Part shown: in pieces, positions 43,238 through 51,221 of the stretch
How positions within the stretch are numbered: position 1 is the stretch's first letter
Layout of the letters: each line of letters opens with the position of its first letter
Assembly: GCA_003132305.1 (NCBI GenBank)
Contig: PKXJ01000031.1
Coordinates: 145,616 to 209,615, forward strand
From: Acidimicrobiaceae bacterium
Lineage (GTDB): Bacteria; Actinomycetota; Acidimicrobiia; Acidimicrobiales; RAAP-2
DNA: 64,000 nucleotides
Direction: 5' to 3'
Translations under genes and position numbers: made by a program
The notes under the pieces: generated by a model
The model's input: the letters and a program-made list of their open reading frames with translations, nothing else
What the model was told of the DNA's origin: nothing
The model's database searches: none

Positions 43238-43744
43238 TCGCGACCTTCGCGCTCTCTACTTCTCACCTTCGGATTAACCGTTCAGAAAGGGCGACCGCGG
43301 GGACTTGATGCGTGGGTGCTCCGCGGCCCGGCGGTGAAGGGAGTTCGCTGGGTTCGGCGAGGACCTCGGAGCGTTCCCCGGACCGAATCGTATCAATTCG
43401 AGTTCGTGTGCCCAAGTTAACGAGGGGACGTCTTGCAATCATACGGTCGAGGCTACAACTCGGAAAATACGACGCCGGTAAACAGAGCGCTTCGGTCCCT
43501 TGGCGAACATCCAAGCGGAGCGCGTGGAAATGACATTACGAAGTTGCAATCAATGAACGCTAACTCTCTCCCATCGAATCCGGAACGCTCGGTGATTGGT
43601 TGCGGGGGCCATCGTGCAACACCGACAGGCCGACGCGATGTTCAGCGCCGGTCTTCCCAGCCTATAGATCTTGTAGAGCGTCTCATTAGACCAGCCCACT
43701 TCAATCCGGCGTCAGCACTCTTCGCGTAGATTTTAATTTAGGTA
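43238..43744. other. Gene-poor gap upstream of the flippase gene
   Basis: About 500 nt, between the flippase start and a plus-strand gene. Track ORFs 43433-43729 (+) and 43263-43514 (-) have no recognisable domain and a composition unlike the neighbours. It should hold divergent promoters. No clear box is named. Confidence 0.4.
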
Positions 43745-44524
43745 ATGGTCAATCGGCGGTCGACGGAAGGAGGAAAGTATGATACTTTCGCTCCACGAAT
43801 GCGAAGCGAACGAAAGTGGCCATTTGCGGAGCGCTTTTGGAGTGCCGTGGTGAACGAAACGTTGAGGAGTCGCGTTCGCGCCCTACGGCGCACCGTGTTT
43901 TGCCGCTCGCTCGGGCTCAAGGAGTCCGCCAGCGCGCTACACCAGAACACTGCACCCCGTCGTCACGTGTATTGGAATCCGAGAGTGCCTACGTGGCTTA
44001 CTTCTCTACTGCTTCACCGCCCCGGGTTCGTCGCGCTAGCTCCTGAATCGCTCCTCATGGGATGCCAGATCGGACTCGACCCTGTCGCGTTCGCCAAGGT
44101 GACGCGCGATCCCTGGTATGGGTCAACGCCGATGTTAAAGAGTCCACACGTTGAACTATTGGAGTCAGCGATGAACGCCGATCGAGCGCTCACCGACGCC
44201 GAAATTATGAGCTCGAACTACTGGAGCTTTGCCCAAGTAAATGTCAAGATATCGGGCGAGTTTTTCGGAATGCGAAGCGAGCAAGAGCTGCTTCAGGTGG
44301 TAAGGAATTTCTTGGATTGGGTGCTGGGAGACACCGCAAGAGTCACCATCCTAGGGGGATCAGGCGTCGAAGACGCTATTCTCGTGGCACGCGTTCCGAG
44401 CAGTTCCTTATTCCAAATTGTCGACGGACACCATCGGGTTGCTGCGGCCATTACTCATGGGCAAACGCTAATTCGAGTTCGTCGGACTTGGCTGAGCACG
44501 GGCGTGCCCCTTCACGAAGAATGA
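43745..44524 (+). CDS. ParB/sulfiredoxin-like domain protein in the polysaccharide region
   Basis: 259 residues from the track start. A GTG at 43850 would give 224 residues and overlaps the stop of a short upstream ORF (GTGA); the true start is unclear. The C-terminal part carries DSIVDG-type text: SLFQIVDGHHRVAAAITHGQ, the VDGxHR signature of the ParB-N/sulfiredoxin fold, followed by a short basic strand (LIRVRRTW). The N-terminal 160 residues have no recognised domain. No helix-turn-helix follows the motif, so it is not a partition protein. In its glycan context, a role in phosphate or nucleotide-sugar handling is a guess only. Confidence 0.6.
   Translation: MVNRRSTEGGKYDTFAPRMRSERKWPFAERFWSAVVNETLRSRVRALRRTVFCRSLGLKESASALHQNTAPRRHVYWNPRVPTWLTSLLLHRPGFVALAPESLLMGCQIGLDPVAFAKVTRDPWYGSTPMLKSPHVELLESAMNADRALTDAEIMSSNYWSFAQVNVKISGEFFGMRSEQELLQVVRNFLDWVLGDTARVTILGGSGVEDAILVARVPSSSLFQIVDGHHRVAAAITHGQTLIRVRRTWLSTGVPLHEE
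43779..43853 (+). CDS. Possible 24-codon leader ORF coupled to the ParB-like gene
   Basis: ATG 43779 follows GGAAGGAGGAAAGT, the strongest ribosome site in this stretch. The ORF (MILSLHECEANESGHLRSAF and four more residues) ends in TGA that overlaps a GTG in the ParB-like frame (GTGA at 43850). This either couples translation or marks a frameshift. Nothing in the peptide is recognisable. Confidence 0.35.
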   Translation: MILSLHECEANESGHLRSAFGVPW

Positions 44525-44537
44525 GCCGTTGGCTCAT
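44521..44537 (+). terminator. Small hairpin at the end of the ParB-like gene
   Basis: ATGAGCC-GTT-GGCTCAT is a 7-bp perfect stem with a 3-nt loop overlapping the stop codon. No U-run follows. It may be a weak terminator. Confidence 0.35.
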
Positions 44538-44611
44538 GGCAACTAGCTTCTGCGGGTGGTCATCAAAATCGTGGTAAACCTGCTGCTATTAGTTTTCACC
44601 GACCGGCCCCT

Positions 44612-45490
44612 GTGACTCTTCCGAAACGTTCTAAGTTTGGTAACTTTCTTCGACAGATTCTGCGGAAGTTCTTCATTACGCTGTCAGTGATCGTCGAACC
44701 ACTTCGAGCACTGCTTCGACGAAACGCACTTCGCCACGCCTCTTTCGCGTCGCCGGCCGATGACCCGTTCTTGAGCCAACTTCCAGCGACGCTCTTGCTT
44801 ATGGTTTACCGAGCGAAAAACGTGGAACTCGTACAACTTCTCGTTCGCCAAGTTGGAGCGGACGCCGACGTTCGATTGTGGGCGCTCGATGAGATTGCCC
44901 CCGAGCTAGCTGACAAGACCATTGGGAGCGGACCGGGTACTCGTTTCGCCAATATCAACCGGTTGTACCACGCGAAACCCATCAAGGAGGGGTCGTGGGT
45001 TGTCTTGGCGGATGACGACACGTTCTTCATAAAGGGCAGTCTCGCCGAGACCATCGATATCATGAAACGCGCTGCGTTCTCTCTCGCTCAACCGAGCCAC
45101 AGTGTTTTTGGTTGGTGGACCAGTATCTTCAATGTTTCCAGACCCCTGTTGATTGCCCGCGACACGAACTACGTCGAGCAGGGTCCGCTCCTAATCGCCG
45201 ACTGGATGTTTTCTAAGGAGATTCTGCCTTTTCCTGATGACAATGACATGGGCTGGGGCATCGAAGCGGAGTGGTACCAAGCCAAAGTTGGACGCTTTCG
45301 AAGCGGCGTAATTGACGCATGTCGTGTGGTTCACTGCAGTAGAAACGCGAGAACGTACTTGGCCGCACCGGAAATGCAACGCATGGAAGAGCGTCTATCT
45401 AAATTAGGCATTGCCAACTTTTGGCAATTGCAGACCGTCAATGGCTACTGGTGGAAGTGGCAGCGATCGCCCTCGTGGCGCGAGTTGTGA
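44612..45490 (+). CDS. Glycosyltransferase-like protein with GT-A type DxD motif
   Basis: 292 residues. A basic N-terminal region with a hydrophobic patch (KFFITLSVIVEPLRALL) suggests membrane association. The core has ATLLLMVYRAKNVELVQLLV, VVLADDDTFFIKG (ADDD, likely metal-binding), GIEAEWYQAKVG and VVHCSRNART. The pattern resembles uncharacterised GT-A fold transferases of exopolysaccharide loci. The acceptor and sugar are unknown. The start is GTG at 44612. A hairpin follows about 40 nt after the stop. Confidence 0.7.
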   Translation: MTLPKRSKFGNFLRQILRKFFITLSVIVEPLRALLRRNALRHASFASPADDPFLSQLPATLLLMVYRAKNVELVQLLVRQVGADADVRLWALDEIAPELADKTIGSGPGTRFANINRLYHAKPIKEGSWVVLADDDTFFIKGSLAETIDIMKRAAFSLAQPSHSVFGWWTSIFNVSRPLLIARDTNYVEQGPLLIADWMFSKEILPFPDDNDMGWGIEAEWYQAKVGRFRSGVIDACRVVHCSRNARTYLAAPEMQRMEERLSKLGIANFWQLQTVNGYWWKWQRSPSWREL

Positions 45491-45531
45491 CCAGACTCGG
45501 CCGTGAGAGTCCTTGGATGTTGTGAGGTACC

Positions 45532-45548
45532 TCGAGCGCGACGCTCGA
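45532..45548 (+). terminator. Possible terminator hairpin after the glycosyltransferase-like gene
   Basis: TCGAGCG pairs with CGCTCGA around a CGA loop, 42 nt past the stop. It is G/C-rich with no U-run, so it is only suggestive. Confidence 0.35.
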
Positions 45549-45823
45549 TCAGAGGACTCTTCGCATCACTTGACGGGGGCTAGAAGACACGATCTCACCA
45601 CGCTTGATTGTTGCAGCAACGTTCTTCTCACCGTGTGGCGACCGCCCAGGGATGAGTGAAGTGATGGAGTGTTGTGGCTGAGTTGCGACCGTACTCATGT
45701 TGGCGAGCTCGACCGATTGAAAACAAGACAATCAGTCGCGCGGCTGGTGCGTCAAGCTATTGGATATCGCAGGACCAAGTGTCGAGATCACTCGAATTAT
45801 GTTCGCTTCGGTATGCTCAAAGG

Positions 45824-45883
45824 ATGACTTTCACCATGACGCCAATCGGCGAAGCACTGGTCCTTCGATACCAGCCCTCGTGA
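45824..45883 (+). CDS. Short ORF overlapping the methyltransferase start; leader or frameshifted N-terminus
   Basis: MTFTMTPIGEALVLRYQPS, preceded by AAAGG, ends at TGA 45881-45883 inside the GTG of the methyltransferase. The stretch reads naturally as the beginning of the methyltransferase (RYQ followed by LVKIEPGSS) with one missing base. Reading it as a leader peptide is equally possible. Confidence 0.35.
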   Translation: MTFTMTPIGEALVLRYQPS

Positions 45884-46593
45884 AGATCGAACCCGGAAGT
45901 TCCACGGCGTTTCCGTTCAATCTTCAGTATCGTCTCGCGCGAATCGCGAAATACGTAAATGGTGGCGACTGGTTAGATCTCGGTTGCGCCGACGGTGGCT
46001 ACAGCGCTGGACTGCTCGACGTCGGCGCCAAGAGTGTGACGGGAGTGGAGGTTGAAGAGGATCGAGTGCAGGCGGCTCGTGAGCGACATCCCGATATCCC
46101 TTTTCACGTGAGCGACGGGGCTTCTATTCCCTTCACCGAAGGCTCGTTTGATGGAGTATTCATGAACGAGGTATTAGAACACGTCGACAATGAAGACGAA
46201 ACGCTTGATGACGTATATCGAGTACTTAGACCAGGTGGCCTAATCATTGTCATTTCCCCTAATAGGTGGTTTCCTTTCGAAGGGCATCGAGTGCAGATAG
46301 GTCGATGGTCATCGAACAAACCAACGCTGATCATCCCGTGGCTGCCTCGCTCGATCACGAATGATTGGGTGACCGCTAGAAACTACTGGCCACACGAGAT
46401 GAGAAATAAGATCGAATCGCGAGGTTTCACAATTCTCGAGACCGGCTTTATTATGCCGGTGCTCGAGGCTTACCCGTGGATGCCAGAAGCATTCACTAAG
46501 CGATTTCGACGTCATATCACTGCGATAGATCATTGGCCCGTTTTTCGCAGATTCGGGGTGTCCAATCTCGTGATAGGACGGCGGCAAGATTGA
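45880..46593 (+). CDS. Class I SAM-dependent methyltransferase
   Basis: 237 residues if the start is GTG 45880; the track frame opens at 45760 with non-homologous leader text. The SAM motif I is WLDLGCADGGYSAGLL, the acidic ribose ligand is GVEVEEDRV, and motif IV is FDGVFMNEVLEHVDNEDETL, with VLRPGGLIIVISP as post-motif. This is the Methyltransf_11 type seen in glycan and lipid tailoring. The GTG overlaps the stop of a 19-codon ORF (ATG 45824, GTGA overlap at 45880). That ORF reads MTPIGEALVLRYQ-like text that could be the true N-terminus if one base were missing. It is probably cytoplasmic. Confidence 0.75.
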   Translation: MKIEPGSSTAFPFNLQYRLARIAKYVNGGDWLDLGCADGGYSAGLLDVGAKSVTGVEVEEDRVQAARERHPDIPFHVSDGASIPFTEGSFDGVFMNEVLEHVDNEDETLDDVYRVLRPGGLIIVISPNRWFPFEGHRVQIGRWSSNKPTLIIPWLPRSITNDWVTARNYWPHEMRNKIESRGFTILETGFIMPVLEAYPWMPEAFTKRFRRHITAIDHWPVFRRFGVSNLVIGRRQD

Positions 46594-46853
46594 GCCACTT
46601 TAGAAGAGTTTCGCCGGACTCAAGGAGTAGGACGTTCGGTTCGAGAGAGTTCGAAAACGCGACAGTGACGCGGGTCCATCAGAGAAGATGACCCCAACGC
46701 GGCCGATTGGAAGCATTTAAGGCAACCGGCCGACGGGTCGCTTGATCGAGGTAATGGCGGGCGGTGGAGTTGAGCCCAGGATTGCCCTGGGGAAGTCGTC
46801 TGGTCTGTCTTCGACCTCATCGCACTATGACAACTTGCGATTCAAGTGGACCG

Positions 46854-47726
46854 TTACTTCGACACGTACTCGGCCACCCAATCGATTTGCATGGAGACCG
46901 GTTGACTAGGGCATTGTCGGCCCAGGTTGCACAAAGTGCGCTGCTCAAGGTCGAGGGTAAGTGTCTTGTTGGGAATTTCGCCCAGGGAGGATATCTTTCC
47001 CCAAACCCTTCCGTCGACTACGTAAGAAATCGAGGTCGGTGTCCATACAACGCCCCAGGTGTGCCACTGATTCATTTCTGCCGCCACTGTTCGTTGATCA
47101 ATGTAGTTGAAGGAACTGTAGTGAACCGTCGACGATGTTGAATTCATCGAGCCGCCGCTCTCGTTAAAGTCAATCTCCGGCGGCCACACATTGTTGGCGG
47201 GCCAGAGCAGCTCGACCTCATTGGGCCCCGTTCCGGTCACTCGAGAACGCACGAAGTACGCACCGTACGTTCTGGCGAGTCCGCACTGGCATAGACCGCC
47301 CGTCACCCAAATGTTTTTAAAAAGTGGGTCCTTGAACGTGTTGAGGCTCAGTACGCCATTACTCACCACTACATGACTCAGCGCGAACATTCCGGTAGGG
47401 TCGCCTCCGGGTACTCCGTTAAATACGTACCATCCCGTTGGCAGTGAGTTGCCCGTAAAATCGTTCGCGTAGCTAAGTCTGTAGCCCGTGAGCGAGTTCG
47501 CTCCCGGTGGTCCTTCACCGGAGGGCTCGGCGCTGTTGACAACACCCACCGGGTACGGCGTGACGGAAGAAGGTCGAGCTAGGTTCGCAGATCGCAGTCC
47601 GAACCAAAGGGACCCTCCGAGGAGAACACCAACGACTAAGGCGATAAGAACTCTGAAACCCTTTCTCCTCGGAGTAGCTTTCCGGGACGACGACCGAGTG
47701 AGATCAGCGTCTGGGCGGGCGTTCAT
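46854..47726 (-). CDS. Secreted GH16-family glycoside hydrolase-like protein (copy 2)
   Basis: 290 residues. A basic N-terminus (RSSSRKATPRRKGF) and one hydrophobic segment (VLIALVVGVLLGGSLWFGL) give a signal or anchor. The GH16 jelly roll covers about residues 55-288: AEPSGEGPPGANSLTGY, GWYVFNGVPGGDP, VTGGLCQCGLARTYGAYFV and WPPEIDFNE, with both catalytic Glu of the ExDxxE box. WHTWGVVWTP is family text. It is otherwise a bare catalytic domain, like copy 1. The gene lies between a methyltransferase and a GT-B glycosyltransferase, which supports a role in trimming or remodelling the local glycan (inference). Confidence 0.85.
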   Translation of the reverse strand: MNARPDADLTRSSSRKATPRRKGFRVLIALVVGVLLGGSLWFGLRSANLARPSSVTPYPVGVVNSAEPSGEGPPGANSLTGYRLSYANDFTGNSLPTGWYVFNGVPGGDPTGMFALSHVVVSNGVLSLNTFKDPLFKNIWVTGGLCQCGLARTYGAYFVRSRVTGTGPNEVELLWPANNVWPPEIDFNESGGSMNSTSSTVHYSSFNYIDQRTVAAEMNQWHTWGVVWTPTSISYVVDGRVWGKISSLGEIPNKTLTLDLEQRTLCNLGRQCPSQPVSMQIDWVAEYVSK

Positions 47727-48010
47727 GATAGTTAAGAGAATAGTGAATGAGTGGGAACATTCATAGGACGCTCGTTTCGATGCCTGCTTCGACCAGCCGA
47801 ACGCTAAGGATCTCGCTTCCTCGTTGGCTGATCTTGTCGACGTGGGCTACGCGACTTTCGCACGGATGTTTGCGCATCGTCAATCTGCGCGGAACAGTTC
47901 TCGAATGAAGGTTCGGCCCGTCTCCCTAGGGAAGGAGTCGGGGGAGCATTCGCTTCGAGAGAATGAGCGCGAAATGTACGCATCATGAATACTCTTGTGG
48001 CTACTGAGCA

Positions 48011-49072
48011 TTAGATCTGGTTCCTGGTCATCCTCGCGTAAGCCAACATCTCCTTCAGCGGAGGGAACCTCGACCGCTTGAGGAGACTTGAATTTAGCAC
48101 GCGGGTCTTCGGCTCGATCAAAGCGACACGCTCGAGAACTCCGCCAAAAACCGAAACTACGTCAGCCGCTTCACTCTCAATCGAGAACTCACTACGCACT
48201 AATTCAACGGCGTTTTGACTCATCCGGTCGAGCCCGTCATCGCTGCCGAAGCGTTCGAGGACCGACTCTACTTCACGCGCGAAGAGGATTATCTCTCCGT
48301 CGTCTATCGGTAGGGACGTACCCGGCCTCATATACAAACGACCGCATCCCCCATGAAATCCCACCACGATGCAACCCGACGCCATGGCTTCTAACGGCGG
48401 TAGCCCAAAACCCTCACGATCATTCAGTGAAAGAAACACGGCCGAATCTCGAAGAATTCGGGCGGTCTCTGCTTCGGTCATGCCGTCGATGGCTCGTAAC
48501 GTCCAGCCGCCCAGGGCACCTCTCAAGTCTAAAACCCTAAGGAGTTGTACCAATTCCCGACGCCGCTTCCGGGGCATGAACGCAATACTCTTTTCCTTCT
48601 CTCCCTCCGGCGGAAAGAAGATTCCGGGGTCTATTCCGAGCGTTATTCGGTAGATGGGAATATGGGGAAAGCTGTAACTTAAGTATTCAAATGTGTAGGG
48701 CGAGTTCGCGACGATGCCGACGGTGTCCGCGCTCACCACGGGTTTCCACGACCCTTTGGTGATCTCTGATCCCGTAAATGTCTCGTGAGGGTTTTGATTA
48801 AAGACCAGGTGAGGAACTCCCGGAGCGATTTCTGGGATTGATTCGCGGTACCACTCGGGTAGGACGAGCAGGTCACCGGTAGTGAAGCGAACCTCGCTCG
48901 CGGGCGTTACCGAGGTCTTGTTTTCGAACCACGTGCAGCGAAAATCGACCTTCCGGTGGACCACAGTGGCCGAGATACCCGCGACGTTCAACGTGTCAAC
49001 ACAACGGTACAAAACGCGCACACCGCCGTAGGGCCTATTGTCGTCGGGGCAAAGAAAGAAGACTTTCGACAT
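48011..49072 (-). CDS. GT-B type glycosyltransferase (GT4-like)
   Basis: 353 residues. Two Rossmann-like halves are seen. The first starts SKVFFLCPDDNRPYGGVRVL with the acceptor-side glycine segment. The second has the donor-binding pattern SIAFMPRKRRRELVQLL and SLNDREGFGLPPLEAMASG, the E-x7-E motif of retaining GT4 enzymes. It likely adds a sugar to a lipid-linked or polysaccharide acceptor in the cytoplasm. The exact sugar is unknown. It is monocistronic on the minus strand between two GH16-like genes. The start is ATG at 49072 (MSKVFFLCPDDNRPYGG). The C-terminal tail of about 25 residues is basic. Confidence 0.85.
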   Translation of the reverse strand: MSKVFFLCPDDNRPYGGVRVLYRCVDTLNVAGISATVVHRKVDFRCTWFENKTSVTPASEVRFTTGDLLVLPEWYRESIPEIAPGVPHLVFNQNPHETFTGSEITKGSWKPVVSADTVGIVANSPYTFEYLSYSFPHIPIYRITLGIDPGIFFPPEGEKEKSIAFMPRKRRRELVQLLRVLDLRGALGGWTLRAIDGMTEAETARILRDSAVFLSLNDREGFGLPPLEAMASGCIVVGFHGGCGRLYMRPGTSLPIDDGEIILFAREVESVLERFGSDDGLDRMSQNAVELVRSEFSIESEAADVVSVFGGVLERVALIEPKTRVLNSSLLKRSRFPPLKEMLAYARMTRNQI

Positions 49073-49539
49073 GTCGTTGAAAGTGTACCTAAAGCGAAAG
49101 TCTGTAGTAAGTACTCACCTCTCGCATTGAAATCCTCTCATCACTTCGTTTCTGAACTCATCGTGCGCTCGCCATTGAGCGAAAGGACGAACCTTCACGG
49201 ACTGCGGTCGCGGCAAGGTCACGGTGTGAAAGAGTCCTTGCTCGACGAAGGTGACGACAGTTTCGAGTAGAACTCGCCGATCGCGACGCCCATGGTGGTT
49301 AAGTCGAGTGCGTGGCGCCGCTTGACTACGGTTCGATGACGTCGCTCAACCTCCGATGACCGAGTTAGTCGATGCACCTCAAGTCAGACAACGGCGTCGG
49401 ACCACGCTCGTGGTGTTGAAGTCGCGAATGAGGTTTCAGAATCCTCGTGGTTCGTTAGACCCAGCCCCGGTCTGCTCTTTGAGCTCGGACCTGCGCATGA
49501 GAAGTGCGGACATCCAATTGAAACTATGTCTTCACGACT
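49073..49539. other. Gene-poor gap, possible decayed coding stretch
   Basis: About 470 nt between a GT gene and a GH16-like gene. On the minus strand a stop-free frame without a good start reads ETVVTFVEQGLFHTVTLPRP and then SVKVRPFAQWRAHDEFR, which looks protein-like. No family was recognised. It may be debris of a lost gene. Confidence 0.35.
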
Positions 49540-50835
49540 CTAGGAGACTTGAGCGACAACCTTGCCGCGCTCCGTGGTATCTGCAGTCATCGTGTTCGAC
49601 GCAGTGGCGCGGGTACTCGGGTCGCCGGCCGTCACGATTATCACTCCCTTGACGTCGAGAGCTGCGAGCTGTTCGCGTAAGTACTGGCGCACGTGGGCGG
49701 CTCGAGCTCTGCTCGTGCCGAATCTTCGTACAGAAGTTCCCGAGGCGTCGCTGTAGCCAACTAGCGTTACCAGATTGTAATTCTTGGACTTGATCGTCTG
49801 GGCGAGATTTGAGATCTGTAATTTGAGACGAGTCGACAGTGACGAAGAGTTTGTGGCGAATGAGCCGACGGTTACCGTATCCTGACGCACGGAACTGTAC
49901 TCCGCCACCCAGTTGACCTGCATGGATTCAGGAGTCACCGGGCACGCCCAACCGAATGAGCAGAACGTCTGCTGTTGGAGGCCGAGTCTCATCGGCTGAT
50001 TTGGGATCTTTGAAGCGTCGGTAACCTCTCCCCAGGCTTGCCCGTCGACGGTGTACGTGATTGAGGTCGGCGTCCAAATGACGCCCCACGTGTGCCAATC
50101 GGTCATGTTGATATTGAGCGTGCTGTGGACCTGGAGATTCGCTGAGGTGTAGTGGATGGTTGCCGTGGTGGTGGTGGCGCTCCCGAACGTTTCGTTGAAG
50201 TCAATCTCCGGCGGCCAAGTGGATCCTGTAGGCCACAACAACTCAACTTGGGTCGGCCCGGGGCCCGTCAGGCGAGAACGCACGAAGTATGCTCCGTACG
50301 TTTTTGCTACGCCACATTGACAAAGGCCTCCGGTAACCCACTCATTATTGAAAGCGGGATCTTGATACGCGTTCAGTTGGAGGAGACCGCCTTGCACCTG
50401 CACGTGCGAGTCTGCCCACACGGTGTTGGAAGCCCCGCCGGGGGTTCCCGAGTAGACGTTCCAGCCCGCGAGGGGCGACGAGCCGGTGAAGTTGCTGACG
50501 TACGTACGGGAGTATCCCGGTAACGCGCTGACACCGGGGGGAGACATGCCCGAGGGCTCTGCACCGCTAGGGGTGCCAACCGGGTAGACATTCAGCGACG
50601 TCGTCTTTGGCTCGGAACGCGACAACGTGCGCTTCGTATTCTTTACTTGACTTCGTGATGACGTGTCGCCACTTCGCTGCGTGGCCGACGCCGGCGATAC
50701 GCCAAGAAGAAGAGCAAGGAGGAGTGCGGCGACGAGTGATCTCAGTAGAGGAGAATCCTTACTCCACGCTCGACGCCCCGTGACCAACGGAGTACGAGCC
50801 GGACCGGCATTCCGACTCACGAACGAACTGTCCAC
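49540..50835 (-). CDS. Secreted GH16-family protein fused to an OmpA-like domain (copy 3)
   Basis: 431 residues. A long basic signal region (to about residue 60, core LLRSLVAALLLALLLGVSPA) precedes a GH16 domain (about 80-320) with GWNVYSGTPGG, WVTGGLCQCGVAKTYGAYFV, the catalytic WPPEIDFNE and WHTWGVIWTP. After VNWVAEYSSV comes an OmpA-like domain, about 325-431: VTVGSFATNSSSLSTRLKLQ, LVGYSDASGT and FGTSRARAAHVRQYL. This is the same kind of domain as at the end of the 670-residue adhesin. OmpA-like domains bind peptidoglycan, so the enzyme could be held on the wall. The stop is close to unexplained DNA. Confidence 0.85.
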   Translation of the reverse strand: MDSSFVSRNAGPARTPLVTGRRAWSKDSPLLRSLVAALLLALLLGVSPASATQRSGDTSSRSQVKNTKRTLSRSEPKTTSLNVYPVGTPSGAEPSGMSPPGVSALPGYSRTYVSNFTGSSPLAGWNVYSGTPGGASNTVWADSHVQVQGGLLQLNAYQDPAFNNEWVTGGLCQCGVAKTYGAYFVRSRLTGPGPTQVELLWPTGSTWPPEIDFNETFGSATTTTATIHYTSANLQVHSTLNINMTDWHTWGVIWTPTSITYTVDGQAWGEVTDASKIPNQPMRLGLQQQTFCSFGWACPVTPESMQVNWVAEYSSVRQDTVTVGSFATNSSSLSTRLKLQISNLAQTIKSKNYNLVTLVGYSDASGTSVRRFGTSRARAAHVRQYLREQLAALDVKGVIIVTAGDPSTRATASNTMTADTTERGKVVAQVS

Positions 50836-51221
50836 TTCAACGTCAATACCCCTCTTGGCCGACTATTGATCAAACTCACTTCGCGCACTCCCCACTCTTC
50901 GACATGGTTCGTCGTTTGCGGAATGACTCGAGAGGCCCGGCTTTGAAGAATCGTCGTGGCTCCGCAGCACTAGGTAAGCTTCTGTCACACAAAACCTAAC
51001 AAACTGACGGTCGGCGCACGTCGTTCACCCCCTCGCTTGAGGAGAATCGGCTCAGAACTTCGTCGGATTTGCGCAGAACGGCCATCGTGCCCACGATCGA
51101 CAGACGCGTCCTTCCGCCGGGTCCTTTCGCTTCGGCGCCGAATCGCGCCACAATAGGAGCCTCCTTCGGGAAATCACAATTTCACAACCTTGGTCTTCGA
51201 CGTTCATCGTCCTCGCGAGAC
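50836..51221. other. Gap upstream of GH16 copy 3
   Basis: About 385 nt. No convincing gene is seen; the track ORF at 51069-51431 (+) overlaps the next gene and is a shadow. A promoter for the GH16-OmpA gene presumably lies here. Confidence 0.4.
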
